Assembly (NCBI GenBank): GCA_041170585.1
Contig: JBEDNN010000044.1
Location: forward strand, 1 to 16,244
Source: JBDLSY01 sp041170585
Lineage (GTDB): Bacteria; Pseudomonadota; Gammaproteobacteria; Burkholderiales; Burkholderiaceae_C
Length of the DNA: 16,244 nucleotides
Direction of reading: 5' to 3'
Position numbers and translations under genes: made by a program. Each line of letters opens with the position of its first letter. Position 1 is the first letter of the stretch. Under the pieces are notes generated by a model that was given only the letters and a program-made list of their open reading frames with translations, was not told the DNA's origin and made no database searches. Below are positions 8,532-15,309 of the stretch, piece after piece.

Positions 8532-8716
8532 ACATACACCCTGAATTAGTAGTAGATGCACATTGTCAAATCGCTGGTGATATTAGTAAAATCAGTAAAA
8601 CAACACACCAACATAAATATTGTAAAAGTAATAATTTAACATTACCGAATATTTTCTACTCGTACAAAGTATTGTACATAATAAAAAGTCTGAATCAAGA
8701 TTTTCAGAATTTATAG
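8528..8716 (+). CDS. Small ORF overlapping the CinA-like stop; possible gene remnant
   Basis: This 62-residue reading frame starts in an ATGA overlap with the stop of the preceding gene, the geometry of translational coupling. The first 18 or so residues, MNIHPELVVDAHCQIAGDI, resemble the opening of hexapeptide-repeat acyltransferases such as LpxA (IHPxAxVDxxAxI). After that the sequence turns into low-complexity, Lys/Asn/Tyr-rich residues that follow base composition rather than a domain. The 3' end overlaps the inverted repeat at 8692-8770. It may be a truncated remnant of a larger gene, or just an open frame by chance. Confidence 0.3.
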   Translation: MNIHPELVVDAHCQIAGDISKISKTTHQHKYCKSNNLTLPNIFYSYKVLYIIKSLNQDFQNL

Positions 8717-8770
8717 ATTTTTAGAATTTTAAAATCTTGTCTTATCTTTTAATTTTAAAAATCCTGATTC
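8692..8770 (-). terminator. Inverted repeat between convergent genes, probable terminator
   Basis: GAATCAAGATTTT (8692-8704) is complementary to AAAATCCTGATTC (8758-8770). In minus-strand RNA all 13 positions pair, with one G-U. In that direction the stem is followed by a U-rich tract (complement of the A-run at 8683-8687), 16 bp or more after the gene ending at 8787. The loop is long, about 53 nt, and a competing 9-bp stem (8696-8704 with 8731-8739) exists. It could serve both converging transcripts. Confidence 0.5.
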
Positions 8771-8786
8771 TAAGCATTGTTTATAA

Positions 8787-10004
8787 TCAATGTACAACGT
8801 AGCGTGAAGGATTGACTTCGTCATCAGGCGGTGTAATATGAACCATATCACCTTCAGTATCAGGAAACAAAGGTGCTTCGCAATCATCACAGTACTCCAT
8901 AGGAATAGTGTCTTCCAATAAGCGAATACGGTGAATATTTAAGGCTTTTAAATGTGCCAATATCTCCTCTAATAAATCTTCTTGTAACTCTTCACGCCCA
9001 AGCAATGGCCATGTTATGCCTTGTAAAACAGTTTCGTCATTCTTCAATAACAAACTAATTCTATATTCCTCAAATTGCGAACTGTAACACGCTCCAATAA
9101 CAACCCTTAAATCGTCAATAGTCACTTCCATTTGAGTGATTAAAGTCAAAATAGCCGCGTGTAAACTAAAGCCACGAATGGCTAATTCAGCATTGCGATT
9201 GGCTTCATAATAAGGTTGTGGAGGCATCACATCATAAGCACACCCAACAAAGTAATCTGCAAGGACTGTATGAGCTATTTCACGCCATAACGACTCTTGT
9301 AAAGCTAAATCAGGCTTATTTTCTTCACTTAATAATAATTTAATCGGATTAATATCAGGGTGATGGCGTACTACTGCCAATATAAAACGGTTATCGGCTA
9401 AAGCATGGTTGCCTGTACCATGCTGATGGTCTATGTCGTCTAAGTGCTGTGGTTTAAATTTAAAGTTTGATACTAAATTTTGCCCCTTAATAGCCTGTGC
9501 AAAATACGCGTGAGCCAATTGATGCGTATCGTAAAAGCCATCGGGTAAATAATCTGGCGTATATAAAGTATGGCTAATATGAACGTCTGTAGTATCGGTT
9601 AACCAGTGTTGATGGACGGCTTTGCTTAAGGCAAGCACACTGGCTGTATCTAATGTGCCTGAAGGCAAGGCATTACTACTCCATACTAAAACAGGAATCG
9701 CCAACAAACTACTGACTTTACCATCAGCACTCAAAGTGGTTTGTACACAAAACTCTATACAGTCGGCCAACAATTCATACGCTATTGTATTTTGCTCCCA
9801 TAGCATTTCTAAAGCATTAAACAATACAGGGTCTTTATTAATGCTTAAAACGTGCATAATCATTTCACAGACGGGTGCAACGCGATTAGACGTAGCAGAT
9901 ACGGTATTACACGCTGTAGTGGCTGCCACAACTAACTGTTCAGTGAGTACACGTTGAGTCGGTGTTTTATCATTTTTTGAAGAGGGTTTAGATGATTTAG
10001 ACAT
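8787..10004 (-). CDS. DUF2863-like protein of unknown function
   Basis: This 405-residue protein has no signal peptide or membrane segment, so it is probably cytosolic. Its layout fits the DUF2863 family as I recall it from Betaproteobacteria: an N-terminal helical part with AYELLADCIEF, then AIPVLVWSSNALPSG near residues 102-116, a central block around ADYFVGCAYDVMPPQPYYEANR, then DDLRVVIGACY, EEYRISLL, GITWPLLGREEL, and a C-terminal EYCDDCEAPLFPDTEGDMVH. C372 and C375 form a CxxC pair that could bind metal, but only one such pair is present. No function is established. The first 20 residues are Ser/Lys-rich and likely disordered. It is transcribed apart from htpG, which lies upstream behind a terminator. 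The start has no Shine-Dalgarno sequence. Confidence 0.75.
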   Translation of the reverse strand: MSKSSKPSSKNDKTPTQRVLTEQLVVAATTACNTVSATSNRVAPVCEMIMHVLSINKDPVLFNALEMLWEQNTIAYELLADCIEFCVQTTLSADGKVSSLLAIPVLVWSSNALPSGTLDTASVLALSKAVHQHWLTDTTDVHISHTLYTPDYLPDGFYDTHQLAHAYFAQAIKGQNLVSNFKFKPQHLDDIDHQHGTGNHALADNRFILAVVRHHPDINPIKLLLSEENKPDLALQESLWREIAHTVLADYFVGCAYDVMPPQPYYEANRNAELAIRGFSLHAAILTLITQMEVTIDDLRVVIGACYSSQFEEYRISLLLKNDETVLQGITWPLLGREELQEDLLEEILAHLKALNIHRIRLLEDTIPMEYCDDCEAPLFPDTEGDMVHITPPDDEVNPSRYVVH

Positions 10005-10015
10005 TGTATTTACGT

Positions 10016-10044
10016 ATTATTTAGAATAAAAAAAACTGGTACAA
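10016..10044 (-). promoter_or_regulatory. Candidate promoter of the DUF2863-like gene, overlapping the htpG terminator
   Basis: On the minus strand TTGTAC (10044-10039) is followed after 17 nt by AATAAT (10021-10016). The predicted transcription start falls only a few bases before the ATG at 10004, which would give a nearly leaderless mRNA and agrees with the absent Shine-Dalgarno sequence. The -35 hexamer lies inside the terminator stem. Chance matches are possible in such AT-rich sequence. Confidence 0.35.
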
Positions 10045-10068
10045 AACATACCGTTTTATACCAGTTTT
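10032..10068 (-). terminator. Intrinsic terminator of htpG
   Basis: AAAACTGGTA (10032-10041) pairs with TACCAGTTTT (10059-10068). After one mismatch the stem continues with AAAAC (10043-10047) against GTTTT (10053-10057), around a 5-nt loop. In the minus direction the hairpin is followed by a run of eight U's including the stem end. It sits 125 bp beyond the htpG stop, so the mRNA has a sizeable 3' tail. Confidence 0.85.
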
Positions 10069-10192
10069 AAAGCAAAACAATTAAAGTTTAGTATTTTTTT
10101 AGTATTTATCAATGCTATTATTACTAAATATAGCCTTTTCTATGGCTAAATCTTCTCAAAGTAGCAATACCTCAAACCTTAACTTTTAATGT

Positions 10193-12100
10193 TTACGCCA
10201 ACAACAAAGTTTGCATACGTTGTACATAGCCTGCGGGGTCTTCTAACTGCCCACCTTCAGCTAAAGTCGCGTGGTCTAACAATAACTGTGCCAACGCGGG
10301 TAATTGATTCGCATTATTTTGCATACGTGTGACTAAAGCGTGCTTGGGATTAATCTCTAAAATCGGTTTATTGACTGGAGCGGATTGCCCTGCTTGTTTT
10401 AACATTCTAGCCAAATGCCCACTCATATCACCATCTTCCACAACTAAACACGCTGCACTGTCGGTTAAACGCGTAGTGGTACGTACTTCCTTGACTGCAT
10501 CACCTAAAGCAGATTTAATAGATTCAACCAAAGGTTTTAAATCTTCGGCTATTTTTGCTGCTTCAGCTTTTTCAGCCTCATCTTGTAGGCTGTCTAAACC
10601 TGCCGAGCCTTTTGTTACATTGGTGATGGGTTTGCCTTCAAATTCTTGTAAATGCGATAGCATCCATTCATCAACGCGGTCAGTCAATAATAGAACCTCT
10701 ACACCTTTTTTCTTAAAGCCTTCTAACTGTGGATTAGTTTTAGCTGCTGCCAAGCTATCCGCAGTAATGACGTAAATTTGTGTTTGTTCAGGCTTCATAC
10801 GGGTTAGGTATTCAGCAAAACTAGTGCGGTCTTGTGTGGTGCTAGTAAACCGTAATAATTTAGCAATACGGTCTTTGTTAGCAAAATCTTCGCCGACGCC
10901 TTCTTTTAACAAAGTACCAAATGCAGTATAAAATTGAGTGTAATCCTCTACTTTATTAGCTGCTAAATCTTCTAACATAGTTAAAATTCGTTTGGTTGAA
11001 CCTTCACGAATCGCTTTAACGTCACGGCTTTCTTGTAATAATTCACGTGATACATTGAGTGGCAAATCATTGCTATCAATTAAGCCTTTGACAAACCGTA
11101 AGTAGCTGGGCATCAATGCTTTGGCATCGTCCATAATAAACACACGCTTAACATATAGCTTTACGTTAGCTACATGTTCTCTGTCCCACAAATCAAAACT
11201 TGCTTTTTTTGGAATATATAATAATTGCGTATATTCGCTGCGGCCTTCTACACGGTTGTGTGTATACGCTAGCGGCGTATCTTGGTCATAAGACAAAGTC
11301 GCATAAAAACTATGGTAGTCGGCTTCGGTTAAATCATTTTTAGACCGTGTCCATAAGCTACTGGCTTCATTAACAGTTTCCCATTCATCGGTTTTCACCA
11401 AGGCATTAGTCGTTTCGTCCCAATCTTCTTTCAGCATTTGAATGGGAAAAGCAATATGATTAGAGTATTTTTTAACCAATGCAGATAGCTTCCAGCGGTT
11501 AGCAAATTCAGTTGCATCAGTTGCATCATCACGGCTGTCATCACGCAAATGTAAAACAATTTCTGTACCAATTTCTGCTTTATTAACTGTGTTTAGCGTG
11601 TACTCGCCTTGCCCTTCACTGCTCCACTCAATGGCTGCATCAGCCGATTGCCCTGCTTTACGGCTACGTACAATCACTTGTTTAGCAACAATAAAAGCAC
11701 TATAAAAGCCCACGCCAAACTGTCCAATTAAACCCGCATCTTTTTGTTGGTCACCTGATAATTGTCCAAAAAATTCTTTAGTACCACTTTTAGCAATCGT
11801 GCCTAAATGCGACTGGGCATCACTAGCATCCATACCAATGCCTGTATCAACTAAAGTAATTGTTTTAGCCTCGCCATCAAATGATAGGCGTATACGTGCT
11901 TCATCACCGCCTAATGAGGCATCACTTAATGCTAAAAAACGGCGTTTATCTAAAGCATCACTGGCGTTGGAAATCAACTCACGTAAAAAAATCTCACGGT
12001 TTGAATACAACGAATGAATCATTAAATTTAATAATTGCTTAACTTCTGCTTGGAATACGTGGGTATTATTACCAGTTGGTGTGCTAACGGTTTCAGTCAT
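10193..12100 (-). CDS. htpG: Molecular chaperone HtpG (Hsp90 family)
   Basis: HtpG is the bacterial Hsp90: a cytosolic homodimer that remodels client proteins in an ATP-driven cycle with DnaK. The 635 residues match the family length (about 620-640). The N-terminal GHKL ATPase domain shows REIFLRELISNASDALDK at 35-52 (catalytic E41, Mg-binding N45), DTGIGM at 85-90, the lid GTIAKSGTKEF at 100-110 and GQFGVGFYSAF at 126-136. The middle domain includes the conserved LPLNVSRELLQ, whose Arg contacts ATP phosphates. The C-terminal dimerisation domain is complete; no MEEVD tail is expected in bacteria. The start has a strong Shine-Dalgarno site (AAGGAT at 12111-12106). A heat-shock promoter candidate lies about 90 bp upstream and a clear terminator downstream, so it is probably monocistronic. 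Confidence 0.98.
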   Translation of the reverse strand: MTETVSTPTGNNTHVFQAEVKQLLNLMIHSLYSNREIFLRELISNASDALDKRRFLALSDASLGGDEARIRLSFDGEAKTITLVDTGIGMDASDAQSHLGTIAKSGTKEFFGQLSGDQQKDAGLIGQFGVGFYSAFIVAKQVIVRSRKAGQSADAAIEWSSEGQGEYTLNTVNKAEIGTEIVLHLRDDSRDDATDATEFANRWKLSALVKKYSNHIAFPIQMLKEDWDETTNALVKTDEWETVNEASSLWTRSKNDLTEADYHSFYATLSYDQDTPLAYTHNRVEGRSEYTQLLYIPKKASFDLWDREHVANVKLYVKRVFIMDDAKALMPSYLRFVKGLIDSNDLPLNVSRELLQESRDVKAIREGSTKRILTMLEDLAANKVEDYTQFYTAFGTLLKEGVGEDFANKDRIAKLLRFTSTTQDRTSFAEYLTRMKPEQTQIYVITADSLAAAKTNPQLEGFKKKGVEVLLLTDRVDEWMLSHLQEFEGKPITNVTKGSAGLDSLQDEAEKAEAAKIAEDLKPLVESIKSALGDAVKEVRTTTRLTDSAACLVVEDGDMSGHLARMLKQAGQSAPVNKPILEINPKHALVTRMQNNANQLPALAQLLLDHATLAEGGQLEDPAGYVQRMQTLLLA

Positions 12101-12105
12101 AATAT

Positions 12106-12111
12106 ATCCTT
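12106..12111 (-). promoter_or_regulatory. Shine-Dalgarno site of htpG
   Basis: AAGGAT on the minus strand lies 5 nt before the htpG ATG. With fba this is the only strong ribosome-binding site I see in the window. Upstream in the leader, GTTTAA and TTAAAC arms (12129-12144) and an ACACTT/AAGTGT pair (around 12161-12176) could form small hairpins. Confidence 0.75.
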
Positions 12112-12190
12112 AAAAAATAAAGTTAAATGTTTAAGCGGTTAAACAGCGATTAGACGGTTAAACACTTAAAAAAGTGTAAAGCCTATTTGT

Positions 12191-12217
12191 TTTGAGGGCG
12201 AAATCAGATTTTTCAAG
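12191..12217 (-). promoter_or_regulatory. Heat-shock (sigma-32) promoter candidate of htpG
   Basis: On the minus strand CTTGAAA (12217-12211) is followed after 12 nt by CCCTCAAA (12198-12191). The E. coli RpoH consensus is CTTGAA, 13 or so nt, then CCCCATnT; the -35 match here is perfect and the spacing is the same as I recall for groE, while the -10 keeps only the leading CCC. Transcription would start near 12184, giving a leader of about 84 nt. An almost identical element precedes grpE. Confidence 0.7.
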
Positions 12218-12218
12218 G

Positions 12219-12314
12219 TTTTTAATATTTTTAATATTTTTAATATTTTTAATATTTTTAATATTTTTAATATTTTTAATATTTTTAATATTTTAATATT
12301 TTAATATTTTAATA
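12219..12314. repeat. Long AT microsatellite: 8 x 9 bp then 3 x 8 bp
   Basis: TTTTTAATA is repeated eight times at 12219-12290, then TTTTAATA three times at 12291-12314, differing by loss of one T per unit. The array starts 2 bp from the htpG heat-shock -35 element and runs into the 3' end of the SDR gene, where it supplies the stop codon. It is a likely site of replication slippage. Confidence 0.95.
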
Positions 12315-13243
12315 TTTATTTTAGATAAATAATCTAGCATACTTGGGTGTTGCAACTGAATACGCCATTCATTGCGTAAACGCGAACTATCAACACGCCT
12401 AGCACTTGACAGCATACTCCACGCAATCGGACTTAATGTCGCTTGTACTGCCTCACGCGGTAACTGTACGGGTGTGGGCAAATCAAAGCATTGTGCAACT
12501 GCTTTTAAATACTCGGCATGCATCATAGGAACACCATCAGCGGCGTTATATGTGCGGCGGTTACCTGATTTAAACACAGCTAACCAACACAGTCTGGCTA
12601 AATCATCGGCATGAATATGGTTAGTCGGTACATCATCGGCATCAATCAATGTAGGTAAACGGTTTTTTAAACGGTGTATTGGTAAACGGTCATCAGCATA
12701 AATACCAGGTGCTCTTAATATACTGACATGAGGTACAGCACTGTTTTTTAAACGACGTTCAGCAGCAATACGACGTATTGCACGCGGTTCTTGTGCTTTT
12801 AATGGTGAAGTCTCATTAACCCATACACCATTAGCTACGCCATATACCCCTGTAGTACTGACATAAATTATTTTTTTAATTCGTGTACTTGGTGAAGTAG
12901 CACACGCTAAAAAGCGTCGCATACGGATATCATCTATTCCTTCACCGTTAGGTGGTGCAAGGTAAATAACCCACGGTGCAATTGCTACATAACGGCGTAA
13001 GGTACTTAAATGTGCTGATTTATCGTCTAAATCAACCCGAGCAAACCGTATAACAGTATTTAGTGTTTGATGAATTAAAATCGGCGTTCGCCCTAAAGCC
13101 AATACATTAAAATGAGTATTAACATTTTTTTTTGATTGAATTTGCTTTAATAAGCGTAATCCTACATCACCACACCCTACAATAAGCAATTGAGTACCAC
13201 CCATACGGCTGGTTTTCCATGGTTTAACGACAGCGACAGACAT
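12293..13243 (-). CDS. NAD(P)-binding SDR/epimerase-like protein (extended SDR)
   Basis: The 316-residue protein is an extended short-chain dehydrogenase of the NAD-dependent epimerase/dehydratase kind. The dinucleotide-binding fold begins LLIVGCGDVGLRLL with the GxGxxG motif at residues 23-28. Further family features are APPNGEGIDD, the YVSTTGVYG strand-and-loop near 127-136, VNETSPLKAQEPRAIRRIAAER, ILRAPGIYADDR and the late HIHADDLARLCWLAV. The usual YxxxK catalytic pair is not evident: the expected site reads RAIRRIAAE, so it may act like YeeZ-type atypical SDRs. Substrate is unknown. M14 (start at 13204) is a plausible alternative start, directly ahead of the Rossmann strand. The last nine or so residues (KINIKILKY) and the stop are encoded by the AT tandem repeat. 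It is divergent from the reductase gene 2 bp away. Confidence 0.85.
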   Translation of the reverse strand: MSVAVVKPWKTSRMGGTQLLIVGCGDVGLRLLKQIQSKKNVNTHFNVLALGRTPILIHQTLNTVIRFARVDLDDKSAHLSTLRRYVAIAPWVIYLAPPNGEGIDDIRMRRFLACATSPSTRIKKIIYVSTTGVYGVANGVWVNETSPLKAQEPRAIRRIAAERRLKNSAVPHVSILRAPGIYADDRLPIHRLKNRLPTLIDADDVPTNHIHADDLARLCWLAVFKSGNRRTYNAADGVPMMHAEYLKAVAQCFDLPTPVQLPREAVQATLSPIAWSMLSSARRVDSSRLRNEWRIQLQHPSMLDYLSKINIKILKY

Positions 13244-13245
13244 TT

Positions 13246-14355
13246 ATGAACACTCCAATATTAACATTAACAGACTCTACTTTTACAGTAACCGTTCATT
13301 CAACTCAACCCACTACACCTTCTGTTAGTTTTAACTGTAGCACAGACCAAACAGTATTAGAAGTCGCTTTAGCAAAGGGTTTAATTTTACCTTACGGGTG
13401 TAAAAACGGTGCTTGTGGCAGTTGTAAAGCCCCTTTAAATAGCGGCACTGTAAGCCATATTTATGACAATACTACTGTTCGTAGTGCCGAATCTGAACAC
13501 TCTGTTTTGTTGTGTTGTGCCCGTCCCACCAGTGATATAACGATTACAGCCCGATTAGCCTCTGTTGAATCCGACTACCCCATTAAAAAACTGCCTAGTC
13601 GAATAGCCAGTATTACCCGCGTTACACCTGATGTGGCGATTGTTAAATTACAGTTGCCTGCTGCTGAAAAATTGGCTTTTAAAGCGGGACAATATTTAGA
13701 GTTTATTTTAAAAGATGGCAGTCGCCGTGCTTATAGTATGGCTAATGCTGCACACAGCTTGGCTGAAGTGCCGTTAAATCAAATTGAACTGCATATTCGC
13801 CATACCCAAGGAGGATTATTTACAGACGCTTTATTTGGTGTTGAAGGCAGTCAATTAACCATTAAAGAAAAAGATATTATGCGCATTGAAGTGCCACATG
13901 GTACTTTTTATTTACGCGATGCCGACCTAGACAAACCGAATCAAGCTATGGTTATGCTGGCAAGCGGGACTGGATTCGCCCCCATTAAAGCGATGATTGA
14001 ATATAGCCTTGTAATGGGCTATACCCGCCCAATTTATTTTTATTGGGGTGGGCGACAATTACACGATTTATATGCCCATGATTTAGCATTGTCTTGGGCA
14101 GCACAGCATGCACATATCCAATATATTCCTGTATTGTCTGAAGCCAGTAACGCGTCAAATTGGCAAGGCCGTACAGGCTTAGTACATCAAGCGGTGATGA
14201 GTGATTATCCCGATTTAAGTCAATATCAGGTATATGCGTGCGGTGCCCCGATTGTTGTCAGTAGTGCACAACGCGACTTTACTACCTTGTGTGCTTTGCC
14301 TAGTGATGCTTTTTTCGCCGACAGTTTTACCAGCAAAGCAGATGGCATTGCTTGA
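13246..14355 (+). CDS. Ferredoxin-domain FAD/NAD(P)H oxidoreductase (CDP-6-deoxyglucoseen-reductase type)
   Basis: A flavin reductase that passes electrons from NAD(P)H through FAD to a 2Fe-2S cluster, 369 residues. The N-terminal plant-type ferredoxin domain has cluster ligands C52, C57 and C60 (YGCKNGACGSCKAPL) and C90 or C91 (LLCCARP). The FAD domain has the RxYS motif at 161-164 (RAYS) and the NAD(P) domain the glycine loop ASGTGFAPIKAM at 239-250. CGAP at the late C-terminus is also typical. Databases usually label this architecture CDP-6-deoxy-delta-3,4-glucoseen reductase, after AscD/E3, but no deoxysugar genes are nearby, so the true partner is unknown. No Shine-Dalgarno sequence precedes the ATG, and its promoter must lie inside the divergent SDR gene. 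A heat-shock promoter for grpE overlaps its stop codon. Confidence 0.9.
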   Translation: MNTPILTLTDSTFTVTVHSTQPTTPSVSFNCSTDQTVLEVALAKGLILPYGCKNGACGSCKAPLNSGTVSHIYDNTTVRSAESEHSVLLCCARPTSDITITARLASVESDYPIKKLPSRIASITRVTPDVAIVKLQLPAAEKLAFKAGQYLEFILKDGSRRAYSMANAAHSLAEVPLNQIELHIRHTQGGLFTDALFGVEGSQLTIKEKDIMRIEVPHGTFYLRDADLDKPNQAMVMLASGTGFAPIKAMIEYSLVMGYTRPIYFYWGGRQLHDLYAHDLALSWAAQHAHIQYIPVLSEASNASNWQGRTGLVHQAVMSDYPDLSQYQVYACGAPIVVSSAQRDFTTLCALPSDAFFADSFTSKADGIA

Positions 14356-14377
14356 AATTAATATAAACACCCTTAAT
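14351..14377 (+). promoter_or_regulatory. Heat-shock (sigma-32) promoter candidate of grpE
   Basis: CTTGAAA (14351-14357) is followed after 12 nt by CCCTTAAT (14370-14377), the same arrangement as upstream of htpG. The -35 overlaps the TGA stop of the reductase gene. Transcription would start near 14384, about 70 nt before the ATG at 14455 and 206 nt before the one at 14590. Confidence 0.65.
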
Positions 14378-14589
14378 TAATAAAGATGTAGTTATTTAAG
14401 TCTATAAAATAGATAACTATATATAATTATGTAATATAAATATTTAAAATATACATGTTTAAAAATGCATTAACTGTAATGTATTGGCTTAAAAAGCAGT
14501 TATGGGCTAACTATAAAAGCTACATTAATTATTTATATTCTTTATTCAAAGACGTTCAACATATTATTCAACACATTATTCAAAAGACT

Positions 14590-15186
14590 ATGAACTCAAC
14601 TATAGACACACAAGCAAATACACACGCAAACGTAAATGATGCCATTACTCAATTAGATAACCTTCAAACTGAAACTTTAGAATCAAAAATAGGCGATACG
14701 CAAGAGCTGAATATTGAGCCACCTGTTTTAGATTTACAAGCCCAATTAGATGCGGCTTTAGCACAAAATATTACTTTACAAGATTTGGTCTTACGCGCCC
14801 AAGCAGAAGTCAATAATATGCGTCGCCGTGCTGCCGAAGATGTCAGTAAAGCCCATAAATATGCCTTAGAAAATTTTGCCGATAGTTTATTGCCTGTGCG
14901 TGATACGCTAGAGCTAGGTTTGGCTAACACGACACAAAGTGAAGCCGCTTTGCGTGAAGGTGTAGAAGCGACTTTGCGTTTATTGGTGAGTGCGTTTGAA
15001 AAACATAAATTGTTGGCAATTGACCCCGTACCTGGTGCTAAGTTTGATCCAACATTTCACAATGGCGTATCAATGATACCCAGTGAGCACCCTGCCCAAA
15101 CGATTGCAGTTGTCATGCAAAAGGGCTATCAAATTGGCGATCGTGTTATGCGGCCTGCTTTGGTTGCAGTCAGTAGTGGTAACTGA
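14590..15186 (+). CDS. grpE: Nucleotide exchange factor GrpE
   Basis: GrpE is the dimeric nucleotide-exchange factor that releases ADP from DnaK. From the ATG at 14590 it has 198 residues, the usual length. An acidic, disordered N-terminus is followed by the long helix/coiled coil (about 47-110) containing LRAQAEVNNMRRRAAED, then a helical part ending EKHKLLAI, and the C-terminal beta domain with FDPTFHNGV (152-160) and GYQIGDRVMRPALVAV (179-194), the conserved DnaK-contacting region. The reading frame stays open upstream to an ATG at 14455, adding 45 AT-coded, aromatic residues unlike any GrpE I know; I chose 14590 for family fit, but the open stretch is long for such AT-rich DNA. Neither start has a good Shine-Dalgarno sequence. 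No dnaK or dnaJ follows. Confidence 0.95.
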   Translation: MNSTIDTQANTHANVNDAITQLDNLQTETLESKIGDTQELNIEPPVLDLQAQLDAALAQNITLQDLVLRAQAEVNNMRRRAAEDVSKAHKYALENFADSLLPVRDTLELGLANTTQSEAALREGVEATLRLLVSAFEKHKLLAIDPVPGAKFDPTFHNGVSMIPSEHPAQTIAVVMQKGYQIGDRVMRPALVAVSSGN

Positions 15187-15309
15187 TTTTTATGTGTGAA
15201 TTTAATGCTATGCCAGATTGTTTTGGAGTGTGTTGATTAAAGGTTTATTTGTAGTTACATTTAAACCAATTGTTAATACATCACTTAATGGTGCAGTAAC
15301 AGAATTTGA

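Noticed and set aside
9622..9957. 111-codon open frame on the plus strand
   Set aside because: Antisense to the DUF2863-like gene, with no domain and no promoter or ribosome-binding site of its own.
10329..10775. 148-codon open frame on the plus strand
   Set aside because: It lies entirely antisense to htpG, has no recognisable domain and follows the coding bias of the real gene.
12219..12314. Regular repeats suggesting a CRISPR array
   Set aside because: Units of 8-9 bp are contiguous with no unique spacers and consist only of A and T; this is a microsatellite.
13246..14355. Deoxysugar biosynthesis locus because of the CDP-6-deoxyglucoseen reductase label
   Set aside because: No sugar-nucleotide pathway genes adjoin it apart from an atypical SDR without the usual catalytic pair; the label comes from shared domain architecture only.
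14389..14419. TAGTTAT/ATAACTA inverted repeat upstream of grpE as a CIRCE-like operator
   Set aside because: The arms are 7 bp with a 17-bp spacing and do not match the CIRCE sequence (TTAGCACTC-N9-GAGTGCTAA).
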